Made by a program: the position numbers and the translations under genes. The notes under the pieces were generated by a model. The model was not told where the DNA came from. It saw nothing but the letters and a program-made list of their open reading frames with translations, and searched no databases. From Stramonita haemastoma (lineage: Eukaryota; Mollusca; Gastropoda; Neogastropoda; Muricidae), in contig CM060334.1 in assembly GCA_030674155.1 (NCBI GenBank), positions 36,640,532 through 36,704,531 of the forward strand: 64,000 nt of DNA, given 5' to 3'. Shown piece after piece: positions 35,801 through 49,502 of this stretch. Every line of letters starts with the position of its first letter. Within the stretch, counting starts at the first letter, position 1.

Positions 35801-38800
35801 GGAGGAGGGAGGTCGACAGTCATGCTATTGGGTCATGCCTGCAGACTACAGGTAAACAAAAAAGGGTGGATATGGCGAGTAAGTTGTGGATTTTTTTTTT
35901 TTTACGTTTTACATTTTTCATAGGTTTTAATTTTATATTTGTTCACCACTTAAAGTCACAGCAGATTTCTCTGTGTAAAATTTGGGCTGCTCCTCCCGTG
36001 GAGAGCGCGTCGCCACAAGAGCAGTATTACCCCTTCTTTATTTTTTTTTTTATTTGTTTCCCTATTAGAGTGGCTTCTTGAACTACAGACTTTTGCCATG
36101 GACAACTCTCTTGTTGCCATGGGTTTTTCGACGATTTTAAAATCCAAATCCCACCAAAACACTCATCAGCTGTTTTTATCTCTAAAAGCACTTCCCATGT
36201 ATCTTCCTGCAGGACCAAATCTGACTGGCAGGGAGGACAATCCCAACATGTGTCGGGCACGCAAAAAAGTGACAAGTCCTTCAACTATCTCACCTCTTGT
36301 ATGCCCTTCTTCAGGGCCAGCTTTGTCAGGTGGTGAGGGCCATCCAGCGTGACCCCGTTGTCCAAAGGTCCCCAGCTCATGGAGTAGATGTCGACCAGCG
36401 TGTGGCTGTAGGTCAAGGCCATTGCCTCCATGCTGTCCGTGACTGGCCCGTCCAGCAACCGGATACCTGCACACCCCAGAAGGACCCCACCTGTTACCTG
36501 CCTGCCTGACCCCCACCACTGTATTGCTAACACCACCTATATGTCATCATCTTACTGCTAACACCACCCACCACTGTTATGCTAACACTACCTATCATCA
36601 TCATGATGCTAACTCCATCAGACTGACACCACAATCACCACCTCAATTGCCCTCAGACTAACACCGCCCACCACCATTGTAACCGTACCCATCATCAGGT
36701 TAGCATCACCACCACCATCAGACTAACAACACCCAACATAACCATGACACCATCCAACTCACAACGACAACACCACAAAGATACAATATACCACTATCTT
36801 TGGGAATGTCAATATTCTCAGGGTGTTTGGAGAGAACTTACACATGTATTGGAAAGTAACTGCCACCACTGTACATGATTATCACTTAATTATAAGCTGG
36901 TTATATTTGGAGAAAACGAAAAAAAAAAACTGAGATTCTAGATTTATTATTGATATTGAGGAAAAATCATCTCTATAAATGTTGAATAAACAAAATAAAG
37001 CCTGCCATCAATAGTTTCCTTCATAAACTGAAATACATACATTACATGTTAGAAAAATGTGTGCATAGCCTAGAAATAATACCAACTGTATTTGAAGTAA
37101 AATGATTTTTATACACAAATCTTCTTGAAAATGGGAACACTGCCATTCATTGAGAAAATGGATAATCTAGCAGTGTACGGAGAGATGAGGGTCTTATAGT
37201 GTTTATCTTTTTTTTTTCCAGTCTGCTTCTTCTGTTGCCATCATACTGATGAAACTGCTTATAAAACATATGTATTGCACATATATATATTAGAATAATG
37301 CAAAGTGTGTGCTAATTGCAAAGAAAAAAGAAAAGGAGGAAGGAAGGAAGAATAGCCAGCCATTCTAATGATTCTATCAAAAGCCTGCAGTAAAGAAAAA
37401 TAATTCGGTTGTGGCAGTTTTTGCTCATAATTAAACTGGCTTCCTCTCCTATCTGAGTATCTCGCTTGGTTTGTGTATGCTTTGCTGCTCTTTATTGTAA
37501 ATAAGCAGCTTCTCCCCCGCAGAACATCAAAGTAGCTGTGCACATTTACTATATTACTTCGATCAATACATCTTTGCTTCATGCTTCATTTCCATTCCAA
37601 CATTTTTTATAAGTTAACTTTTGTTGTTATCTTCTTGTTGTTTTTGTTCCTTTCATAATCAAAATACTTAGGATATCTGTATTTCTGTTTCTTTTTTTCG
37701 GGGCGGGGGTTAAAAATCCTTAACAAAAAGTGAAAACAGTGCTATGTGTAATAGAATACCAATATCATTGTCAGCACACTACTTACTGCACAAAAATTGA
37801 ATGTGTTATAATGATGGTGATGTAAATGCTTTAAGACTGAATATAACCTGCAATTCAAGGGGCAACAACAAAAATATATAACACAAGGACCATGATGATA
37901 ATGGTAATGATGATGATAATGACTGTGGTGGTGGTAGCAGCAGTGATTATCATGACGAAAATAAAATCACCCCACTCCACCTCACCCCCTAGTCCACAGC
38001 AAGTACTGCTCATGCCACACTGAGTTTTTTGACCATTTTACAGAGAATAGTGCCTATGCATGATAATAGTTACTATGATGATACTAATAACACTCACCCC
38101 CAGCCCATAATTATAGGTGATGCCCACACCGCACACCGAGTTGTTGGCTATGAAGATGATCATGAAGGTGATAATAGTAACGATGATGATGGTGACGTGG
38201 TGATGATGTTGGCAATAACAATGACGATAACACTCACCCCCCAGTCGGGAGTTGTAAGCGATGCCCACACCACACACCGAGTTGTTGGCAATGGAGATGA
38301 TCATAAGGGTGATAATAGTAACAGTGATGATGGTGACGTGGTGATGATGTTGGCAATGATAACGAGGACGATAACACTCACCCCCCAGTCGGGAGTTGTA
38401 AGCGATGCCCACACCACACACCGAGTTGTTGGCAATGGAGATGATCATAAGGGTGATAATAGTAACAGTGATGATGGTGACGTGGTGATGATGTTGACAA
38501 TGATAACGAGGACGATAACACTCACCCTCAAGTCGGGAGTTGTAAGCAATGCCCACACCACACACCGAGTTGTTGGCAATGGAGATGATCATAAGGGTGA
38601 TAATAGTAACAGTGATGATGGTGACGTGGTGATGATGTTGACAATGATAACGAGGACGATAACACTCACCCCCCAGTCGGGAGTTGTAAGCGATGCCCAC
38701 ACCACACACAGAGTTGTTGGCCACCATCGCTATCTCCCCGGCACACCGCGTCCCATGCCTGTCACACCACCCAGCAACACCTCATCATCACCAGAAATCA

Positions 38801-39949
38801 GATGAATTTTTAATCTGCTTTTGTACGGGGGCTTCAACTTGATATTAAAAGTCCTTCGGATGAGACTTTAAACCGAGGCCCCGTGTGCGAACGCACGCAG
38901 AACATCTTGCGCACACGTTAAATCCTGTTCCGCTTTTCGTAAGAGTAGGCCATCGTGTGCCGGTGGGAACAGATGACAATATTTACAAAACTGAATACAC
39001 ACGGGGACCGGATGAAAAAAAGCACATGATTGCTTATTCTGTTATCCTCGATATAAAAGAATAAATAAATAAATAAATAAAATAAATAAATAAATACCAC
39101 TTGCGAATGAATGCTCAACTTTCACTATCGAGAGACATAGCACAAGTTTTAAACATTACTCGGCAAAACGAACAGCCAATTTTTCTGTTTGTGCATCTAT
39201 ATCCGCAACTGTACCTCTTCAAGCCCCATCTTGGCCTGTTAGCGTCATTTTGCGTTAACTCCATGTCTTTCTTTGCTTGTAAGTGTGTCAGTTTGATCTG
39301 TTTTTCCGCGAAAGTCTACACCACTTGCCGCCATGTTGGTTTGAAAAGTGATGCTGTGCGCATGCGCTGTAAGGGGAGACAAGTAACTGAACGATAGGGC
39401 CTAGCAGACGACGTAACGTGAGATGAACGGCATCACTTAACGATAGAAGACTTATGTTTTCGATTTTCAGATTTTTTGTAGACAAAAATTGGATTTTGAT
39501 GAATTAAACTGTATTTTCTTATTTTGCAACTTTTCCCGGAACAAATACGGAAGGTGCACAGGTCTGCACAAGGTTGCGCACCACCCTATGCGAAGCAAAG
39601 CGATCACATTGCCAAGGGAGGTAATTATTATTACCTCCCTTTACGAAATAGGTGGCCCGAGTAGTCAAGTCAACATTTTATTTTCAGATGGTACATTGAG
39701 TAAGCATCGATTTGCTCTTTTTCATCAAGCCATCTATCTAAAGAAAAGAAAAAAAAATCTTAAAAAACCCACCAAATAAAAAAAAACAAAAGCAGAGAAA
39801 AATTGTTTCACCAACATTAATTAACCATCATGATTTCAATACCTTCAAACATACAATGTGCCAATAGAAAATACAAGCAACAACACTAACAACAAAACAA
39901 CCAATAAAAAAAATTCACTCAAAAGTCACACACACACACACACACACAC

Positions 39950-39994
<45 letters not shown>

Positions 39995-42900
39995 GCACGT
40001 ACATACTTAAACACACAGTTCACGCGCTCCTCTAAACAGCACGTATGCACATACGCGCATGCACACATTAATTTTTTTTAACTCAAACACTAACAAATAT
40101 ACAAACAAATAAACAAAAAACAAACAAAAACGACAAAAGCTAAACAGACAAAATAAACAAAAATAGTAAAGGGGAGGGGGATGGGAACGGATGGGGAGAG
40201 GGTATCAAGGAGGAAGGGGGAGAAAACAAACAGCAAAAGGAAGAATTATAGAAATGATTTATGATTATATTAATAAACAAAAAACCCTACACATACGAAC
40301 AAAAACAAAAAGTAAAAAAGGTGAAGCTGATATAACTTAACTGCCGAGTACCACCTTCACCACCTTCATTTACTAATATCCTCTCCACTCTCACTTCACC
40401 ACCTTCATTCACTGATATTTTCTCCACACTCACTACACCACCTTCATTCACTGATTCTATCTTTCCCTCCACTTTTTCTCCACACTCACTCACCACCTTC
40501 ATTCACTGATATTTTCTCCACACTCACTCCACCTTCATTCACTGATATCTTCTCCACACTCACTACACCACCTCACTTACTGATATTTTCTCCACACTCA
40601 CTACACCACCTTCATTCACTGATATCTTCTCTCACACACCCACTACAACCCCTTCATTCACTGATATCTTCTCCACACTCACTACACACCAACCTTCATT
40701 CACTGATATCTTCTCCACACTCACTACACCACCTTCATTCATGATATTTCTCCACATCACTACACTCTCCACTTACTGATTTTTCTCCACACTCACTACA
40801 CCACCTTCATTCACTGATATCTTCTCCACACTCACTACACCACCTCCACTTACTGATATTTTCTCCATATTCATCTCTACACATTCCTGGTGTTGTTTAG
40901 TTAGATCATTCTACTTTTACCCAACACTATTGTTGTCTTCAAGTTTGGGTACATGATCTGTTATTTCTTTTGACTGTGCCGAGATACTTGAAGTCTTTGA
41001 CATTTTCTATAGAAGTTGTGTCAATCTTTATTTCATGCCTATTTGGCAGCTGGTTCTAGAGCCCTCAATCTTGTCTTTAACTAGCCCAGGTTCAAACCAC
41101 TACCCAGATGCTTGCTCAAAGGATTTTTTTTCGTCTGGAGTTAACACCAGTACCGACTCCGCTTCCCGGAGCTTCTTTCAAATGATACCATAGACCAATG
41201 TTTAGCGTACGGAAACACGCATAACATCTTGCTCACACGTTAAAACTCGTTCTGCCTTCCTGAAAAGTAGGCCATTGTGTTCCATTAGGAAAAGATGGGC
41301 CTTTATTTTCTAAATGCATACGTACAGACTTTTTTGTTTAGTTAGATACATCTACTCTGACCGTGAACAAACGGTTGCATATGCGAAATCTCATCATTGG
41401 AAAACCTCGGAGCTCTAGCTGAGGAGTAGAAAGAAAGTATCATAAATATTACAGAAGTAGTTTACCAATATACAGACTCTTGGTTATCACTATATAAAGA
41501 AAATACAGCAGACAGACAGACAGACTTGTGAGCTGAAATTACCAAGTCTTTCCCTCGTAGGCTGGCATGGGGTCGTGGTCCTCGTCGTTGAAATCATAAC
41601 TGGCTCTGGGCTCCTGCACACATCAACACAGGCAATGCCAGGTTCATCAGTGACAGGTACATCAGTGACAGGTACATCAGTGACAGGTACATCAGTGACG
41701 GGTACATCAGTGACAGGTACATCAGTGACGGGTACATCAGTGACGGGTACACCAGTGTTGGGTACATCTGTGACAGGTACATCAGTGACGGGTACATCAA
41801 TGACGGGTACATCAGCGACTGCTGTTCAGGTAGAAAATACCCACTGCTGAGGTACCGTATGTCATGTCATCTGAGAATGCATACGGTCCAATGACCAAGT
41901 GTGTACGCTGAACTGATGATGTAGACAGTGCCATACTGACAAACTGCATGGCATGTCAACTGACAGTGTGTGCTGAACTGATGATGTAGACAGTGCCATA
42001 CTGACAAACTGCATGGCATGTCAACTGACAGTGTGTGCTGAACTGATGATGTAGACAGTGCCATACTGACAAACTGCATGGCATGTCAACTGACAGTGTG
42101 TGCTGAACTGATGATGTAGACAGTGCCATACTGACAAACTGCATGGCATGTCAACTGACAGTGTGTGCTGAACTGATGATGTAGACAGTGCCATACTGAC
42201 AAACTGCATGGCATGTCAACTGACAGTGTGTGCTGAACTGATGATGTAGACAGTGCCATACTGACATATTGCATGGCATATCGACTGACAATGTATGCTG
42301 AACTGATGTAGATAGTGCCATACTGACATATTGCATGGCATGTCAACTGAAAATGCATGTAACACTGAACTGAGAACGGATATGATTTTCAACTGAAAAA
42401 CAACGATGGTATAGTCCTATCAGAAACCAAGGCCCTATTGAAAATAGTACACCAGATAAATAGTTTATTCGCACAATGGATCGATGGTCTAGAGGTAATG
42501 CACATGCCTAAAAGCAAAAAAGTCGGGTTCAATCCGGGTCCAGGTTCAATTCCCGCTTGTGCCCAAATTTTTCCCCGCCCACTAGACCATGGGTGTGTGG
42601 TCTGGGTGCTAGTTTTTCAAATGAGACGATAAACCAAGATCCAGTGTGCAACACGCATTTATCCCACGTAAAAGAACCCACGGCAACAACATAGTTCTTC
42701 TTGGCAACATTCTAAAGAAAAAATTCTCTGATCGGGAAACAAAATACTCATGGAGACTCGAAAAAAAAGGTGTGGTGCTGCTCTTGTGGGGACACCTGTC
42801 CTCGAGGTGAGCATCCCGAATTTCACACAGAGAATTCTGCCATGACATAGTGGTAACCAATTCAATGCAACCTCAAACACAAAGTATTCATACACTTACG

Positions 42901-43134
42901 AATAAGCATCATCTTTCCAAGCACATAAGCTTCAAGTCGTTGAAACCTTCGACCTCTCTGGGGGTTTAGAGAGTATAAGCTAACGACCCCAGAAAATACG
43001 AAATCCCAGCATCAATAGTCACTGACAAAATATAGAGTGTGGTGATAAGTCAGTTAGCAAAACCATTTTATAACCTCTCCAAAGTTCGTTATTTCACACA
43101 GCACACATGTGAGCACCTGTCCTGCTCTCTCACA

Positions 43135-43179
<45 letters not shown>

Positions 43180-43495
43180 CATTAACAGTGAACATTTACT
43201 TTAGCTACCGAATGAGTTTCTCCTGTGTGAGATATGAATTATTTGTCCCCACAATGTGCACACATTATAGTATAAATGATACACCTATCTGTATACTATT
43301 CCCACAACATGTTTCGTGGTATGGTACAAGCATGTAATAACATAGATAGGAATGAACATAGTCAGTGGTTTGGTGGCAATGTACATACAGTAAACCTATA
43401 AAAATACGGACGAAACAAACTCACATAGTTACGGGCCAGATCTGTATGATTGTGCTCCAACCCTGTAACCATCACACACAGCATTATCCATCAAT

Positions 43496-43578
<83 letters not shown>

Positions 43579-45732
43579 ACACACACACACCACATGTACA
43601 CATATATGTACATACATATATACATACATACACATGTGTGCACGTGCGCGAGCAGAGCAATGCATGTTTAAAATTTCAACAAACCCACGAGTCCTGTTCT
43701 ATCGTAAAGGTTTCAGTATCAACCAAAACAGTTTATGCCAAGCAATGAAAATATATTGAAGTGTCACTCTTCCAAAAGACAACTCACCAAATGGCTATTA
43801 TTATGCATACTGCAAAAGCTACAGGTGCATGCTATTATGTTCAGATCAAGTCTCCAAACACCAACAAAGCTACAGGTGCATGCTGGGTATGTTCAATCTC
43901 CAAACTCTTCCAAAGCTACAGGTGCATGCTGGGTATGATTAGATGTCCAAACTCTTCCAAAGCTACAGGTGCATGCTGGGTATGATTAGATGTCCAAACT
44001 CTTCCAAAGCTACAGGTGCATGCTGGGTATGATTAGATGTCCAAACTCTTCCAAAGCTACAGGTGCATGCTGGGTATGATTAGATGTCCAAACTCTTCCA
44101 AAGCTACAGGTGCATGCTGGGTATGATTAGATGTCCAAACTCTTCAAAGCTACAGGTGCATGCTGGGTATGATTAGATGTCCAAACTCTTCCAAAGCTAC
44201 AGGTGCATGCTGGGTATTTTCAGGTCTCCAAACTCCTCCAAAGCTACGGGTGCATGCTGAGTATGTTCAGGTCTCCAAACTCCTCCAAAGCTACGGGTGC
44301 ATGCTGGGTATGTTCAGGTCTCCAAACTCCTCCAAAGCTACGGGTGCATGCTGAGTATGTTCAGGTCTCCAAACTCCTCCAAAGCTACGGGTGCATGCTG
44401 GGTATGTTCAGGTCTCCAAACTCCTCCAAAGCTACGAGTGCATGCTGGGTATGTTCAGGTCTCCAAACTCCTCCAAAGCTACGGGTGCATGCTGGGTATG
44501 TTCAGGTCTCCAAACTCCTCCAAAGCTACAGGTGCCTGCTGGGTATGTTCAGATCAGGTCTCCAAATTCCTCAAAGCTACAAGTGCATGCTGGGTATGTT
44601 CAGTCTCCAAACTCCCCAAAATCTACAAGTGCAACCTGGGTGTGTTTAGATCTCCAAATTCCTCAAAGCTACAAGTGCATGCTGGGACTCCAAAATGTTT
44701 CACCATTCATCATGAAGAATGAGACATTTCCCCCAGTGATTTCATCCTCTAAGGGGCAGGATAGCCCAGTGATTAGAACATTGAATTTGTGACTTAACAA
44801 AAACTGAGGTATAGGAGAAGTTTGTCACTAGAGTTAACATTGGAACCAACTCCATTCCTCTGAAATCAAGGAGAAATAAGGCTGTGGTAAATTGCAACAA
44901 CGGTTTACGGTAATTGTAAAAGTGGTTCACAGTAATTGTAAGAGCGGTTCAGAGCCTTCGTATCTAAGATACTGCCAAATTTTAAGCCCTCAGGCCATGT
45001 CTTTAGAACCAGTAGGGTTAAAAGAGCATCTCCTACAAGCCTGGGTAATGTATTTTATTTTTATTTTATACCACTTTATGTTACAGTAGATTTCTCTGCA
45101 TGAAATTCGGGCTGCTCTCCCCAGGGAGAGCGCGTCACCACAAGTGCAGCTCCTACCCATTATTTTTTTTTCCCTCAGGGATGGTGTCTAAACACGACAC
45201 CTGTGTGCATGCTGTTTTTTTTTTTTCTAATTTTGTCATCCGCTCCTACCGGCACACGATAGCCTGCTCTTCCGAAAAGCGGAATGGGGTTTTAACGATG
45301 TGCGCAAGATGTTCTGCGTGCGTTCGCACACAGGGCCTCGGTTTATAGTCTCATCCGAATGTACACAGAAGGGCATCTTCTGACCCACTGGGGTATTACA
45401 CATAGAAGGCCACCCCCTGACCCACTGACATGACCCGACACCTAGCAAGTACCAGGTGAGGCATCTACGTGTCTGGGGCAGACCAACACACACCCCTGTA
45501 TGCCTGTCAAACACCCCTGTATGCCTGTCAAACACCCCTGTATGCCTGGTCCATACCCCTACCTAGAGGTGTGTCCACCCCGGCCCACCTGACCGACAGT
45601 TTGGCTGAAGAAGACTTACCGTCATCAACCACCGTCACCACCACGCCTCTGCCCGTCACCCCATTTTCCACACCATCTGCACGTTGCTCATGTAGTTGTG
45701 GTTCCCCTCTCCTGTCTGCACAGTACCACAAC

Positions 45733-45808
<76 letters not shown>

Positions 45809-47585
45809 TACATCCCTGTACTGCCAACATTTCTATACTGTGATTAAACACACCAAGACCAGCACATCTGTACCAAATCACCTGTACAAAAAACCTTGTA
45901 CCAAGACACCTGTGCCAAGACAAACATCCCAACACACACCTGATTTTTTGTTTGTTTTGTTTGTTTTGTTTTGTTTGTGTCAAATAGGTCTGCATGACTT
46001 AAATGGCAATAAATATTTTGAGTCTTGAGTCTTTGAGTCACCTGATAGTTGTTCATCATTACATCATCCTCATCACCATTGATCATCATGCAATAATAAA
46101 TTGTTGGTGTGGTTTCCCTCTTCACATTAAGACTCCACACGCACGTACACGCACGCATGCACTCACCCACACATACAACACACCTCTATATAACTATATT
46201 TTTATTATGAGAGAGAGAGAGAGAGAAGAAGAGACGAAGACAAGACAGAACAGACAGAGAACAGACAGACAGACAGAGACAGAGACAGAGAGAACAACAC
46301 AACCATAACCAACGCAACCCCTACATGTGACTCTCACAGAACTCCTGAACAGTTACAGGGGCCTAAAATGATTTTTTTTCATGTAGTGGGTTTGGAGCAA
46401 GTTGACTGCTGGCGTAGCCAATTCTCCTCCGGGTAGTAGGTACATGCTGGGTATGTTCGTGTCATCCAAGCCATCAGCCTCATCCTGCTTATTCATCCCT
46501 GAAGTCGGAATGCTGCTACCTTCATGGAGGACAAAAACTGCTGCATGCACAAAATCCTCACCATTGGTGAACTTCAGAGCTCAAACCGTGGAACGGGGAA
46601 AAAAATTCCAGCCTGTTTTAATGAAAGGCAGATGGGGCTTTGGCATTTGCACACATCCCCTTGTTTCTATCATCATCCACAGGATAGCCCAGAGAGAGCG
46701 GAGTCAGTACCAATGTCAACTCCAGGGGAAGAATGACCTTGAAGAAACACCTTAGTGAAGATTCATACTTTCACCCTCAGTGATCAAGTCACAAGTTCAA
46801 TTCTCTCACCGCTAGGCTCTACCACCTCTAGGTTTTTTTCCCCTGGCTGTCTAGTGTGGTGACTGTTTTTTCTGGCTGTTCTCACAGTCATCAGCCTTTT
46901 GGATGTTGCGTGAAAGCCTGATCAAAGCTTGTATTTGTTCACTACCAAACAGTGAAAATGAGAACAGTACAGTAAAATTGTACAGAATCCTATTTTGGGG
47001 CAGTTCATTTTGGTAATCAATAAAGCACTTCACGATGATCCTTAAATGTAATAGTATGCGACATACAACCACAACAAATATAAACGCCATGTGAGGGGGG
47101 GGGGGTTATATCGCATATAATAATTCTGTGTAAAACAGCATCACAAGTTAGACTCATTTGAAAAATGGTCTCTCTCTCTCAAACGGTACTAACTTCCGTA
47201 CATCAAAATACCTTGCAAAGATGCAATCAAGTTAACTGTTGTACTTCAAAGTGAGTACTCAAACTTGTCCATTCTAGAGTTTAAAATTGGGGGAGTGGGG
47301 GGGGGGTCTTTTGCTCTTCAGCTAAAGCTCCGAGGTTTATCAATGTGAATGTTTTGCATATGCGACTGTTTTTGCCCACCATCAAGGTAGCCGCATTCTG
47401 ACTTCAAGGATGATTCTAAACCAGGCACAAGCAAGCATGCGTTTTTGAAATTCTGTCAGCCACGCTTACCGGAACACACTGGGCTACTCTTCTGAAAGGC
47501 AGGACTGGTTTTGATGTGTGCAAGATGTTCTGTGTGCGTTCGCACACGGAACCTTAGTTTAAGAAAGCAAGAAAGCAAGAAAGAA

Positions 47586-47633
<48 letters not shown>

Positions 47634-48320
47634 AAGAGCACAGTACTACAATCACTACACCAGTGACAGAGAGGCCAACAAACGTACGATGTACCACTGC
47701 TGGGAAAACTTGGGGTCCTGGAAGTTCATCAGGTTCTTAGGGTTGCTGGTTTTCTTCACAGCTCTCTTGGCTCGGGGCCGGGCCACCTGCTGCTGGGCCC
47801 ACAGCACCTGAACAGAACAGACATAACAGTTCACATCAGGTATGGCACAGACAGACAGATACAGACAGAAAGAGGGTGCCTGACAGACAGAAACTGTGAC
47901 AAAGACTGACTGAGAGAAAACAAATGGAAAGAGGGAGGAGAGGGAGGGAGGGGATGAGAACTGAGAGACCAATGGGAGAAGAAATAATACAAGATACAGA
48001 GGAAGAGACGGTTGGAGGGAGGAGACAAGAGAAAGAGAGAGATACTGAAAGAGAAGGTGTGGGGAAGAGGGAGAGACAACAGGGAGACAGAGGAAGGGGA
48101 GTGTGGGTAGGGAAGAAGTATAGGAAGGCAAGAGACAGATGGAAAAGGGAGTGAGAATAAAAGAAGAGTGGAGAGATAAAGACAGACAGGCAGAAGAGAG
48201 AGAGGGGGGGGGGAGGGGAGGGGGGGGGGGAGGGGAGAGGGAGAGAGGGGGGGGGAGAGAGGGGGGGGGAGGGAGAGGGGGGGAGGAGAGGAGAGGGAGG
48301 AGAGGGAGGAGAGGGAGGAG

Positions 48321-48382
<62 letters not shown>

Positions 48383-49130
48383 AGACACAGACAGAAGACA
48401 CAGACAGACAGACACAGACTGAGGGAGAAAGAGAATGGAAGAAAGACAGAAGGAGAAAGAGAGAGACAGAGAGAGGGAAGGAGGGAAGAAGCGAGAGAGG
48501 GGTGGTGGGAGGGAGACGGACACTCGCCCTGGTGTCCTAACTCACGTGTATGGACATTCTGTTTAAGAGTGCTGATGGAGAGAAACATCTCACAGACAGA
48601 CGGACTGAGACTTACAGACTCACCCTGGTGTCTTCTGTCAGTTGGCGTGTGTGGTGATGAGCATTCCGTTTAGAGCGGTGTGGGACAGATCTGTGTTTCA
48701 GGATGTAGTAGTTGTCGAAATTGGGCATCTGTCATCAAACAATAACACGTGTACATATATAAATTTTAGGTACACACTTCGTTTCTCTTTTGAAATGCGA
48801 GATTTGTTTTGAAGAAAGCGTTTATATACTTTATACACTGCTGCAGAACAGTTGTGTTGATGAACTACAGCCACTAACCATTTATATCACCAGTGCTTTC
48901 AGTAATAAAGGTGACTTCATTTTGGGTGTGGGTAAATTCTAATGTTTTACTTGCTCCGTGAAACGTTTGTTCCTCTCCGTGCGAAAAAAAAAAAGCGTGT
49001 TTTTTTTTTAATCCTATATCCGAGCCATCTCCAGTATTGTTTAATCCTTTTGTTGAACTTTGCTTTTCGGAGGAGGGCGGGGGCAGGAAAGGGGTGATTA
49101 TTTTGGTGATGGCGTTGGTAGTGTGTGTGA

Positions 49131-49196
<66 letters not shown>

Positions 49197-49198
49197 CA

Positions 49199-49258
<60 letters not shown>

Positions 49259-49350
49259 CGGTGTGTGCGTGTGTGTGTATATGTGTGTAATTGTGTGTAT
49301 ATATGTGTGTGTGTGTGGTGCTGCGTGCGTGTTGTGTGTGCTGCGTTGTG

Positions 49351-49383
<33 letters not shown>

Positions 49384-49433
49384 GTGTGTGTGGTGTGTGT
49401 GTGGTGGTTGTGTGGTGTGGTGTGTGTGTGTGT

Positions 49434-49502
<69 letters not shown>

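Noticed and set aside
38038..38727. A separate 229-codon minus-strand gene
   Set aside because: It is exon 7 plus its tandem boundary copies and intronic repeat; described as an array rather than an independent gene.
41885..42358. CRISPR-like array of 65-bp units
   Set aside because: No repeat-spacer alternation; units are contiguous identical minisatellite copies in a eukaryotic intron.
44160..44792. Overlapping plus-strand frames with repeated peptide [15 protein letters not shown]
   Set aside because: The 47-bp repeat unit reads open in three frames; no splice sites or homology.
47831..48588. Minus-strand Ser/Leu/Pro-rich open frames of about 230-250 codons
   Set aside because: Pyrimidine-rich simple repeat between exons 2 and 3; only 47688-47807 carries convertase homology.
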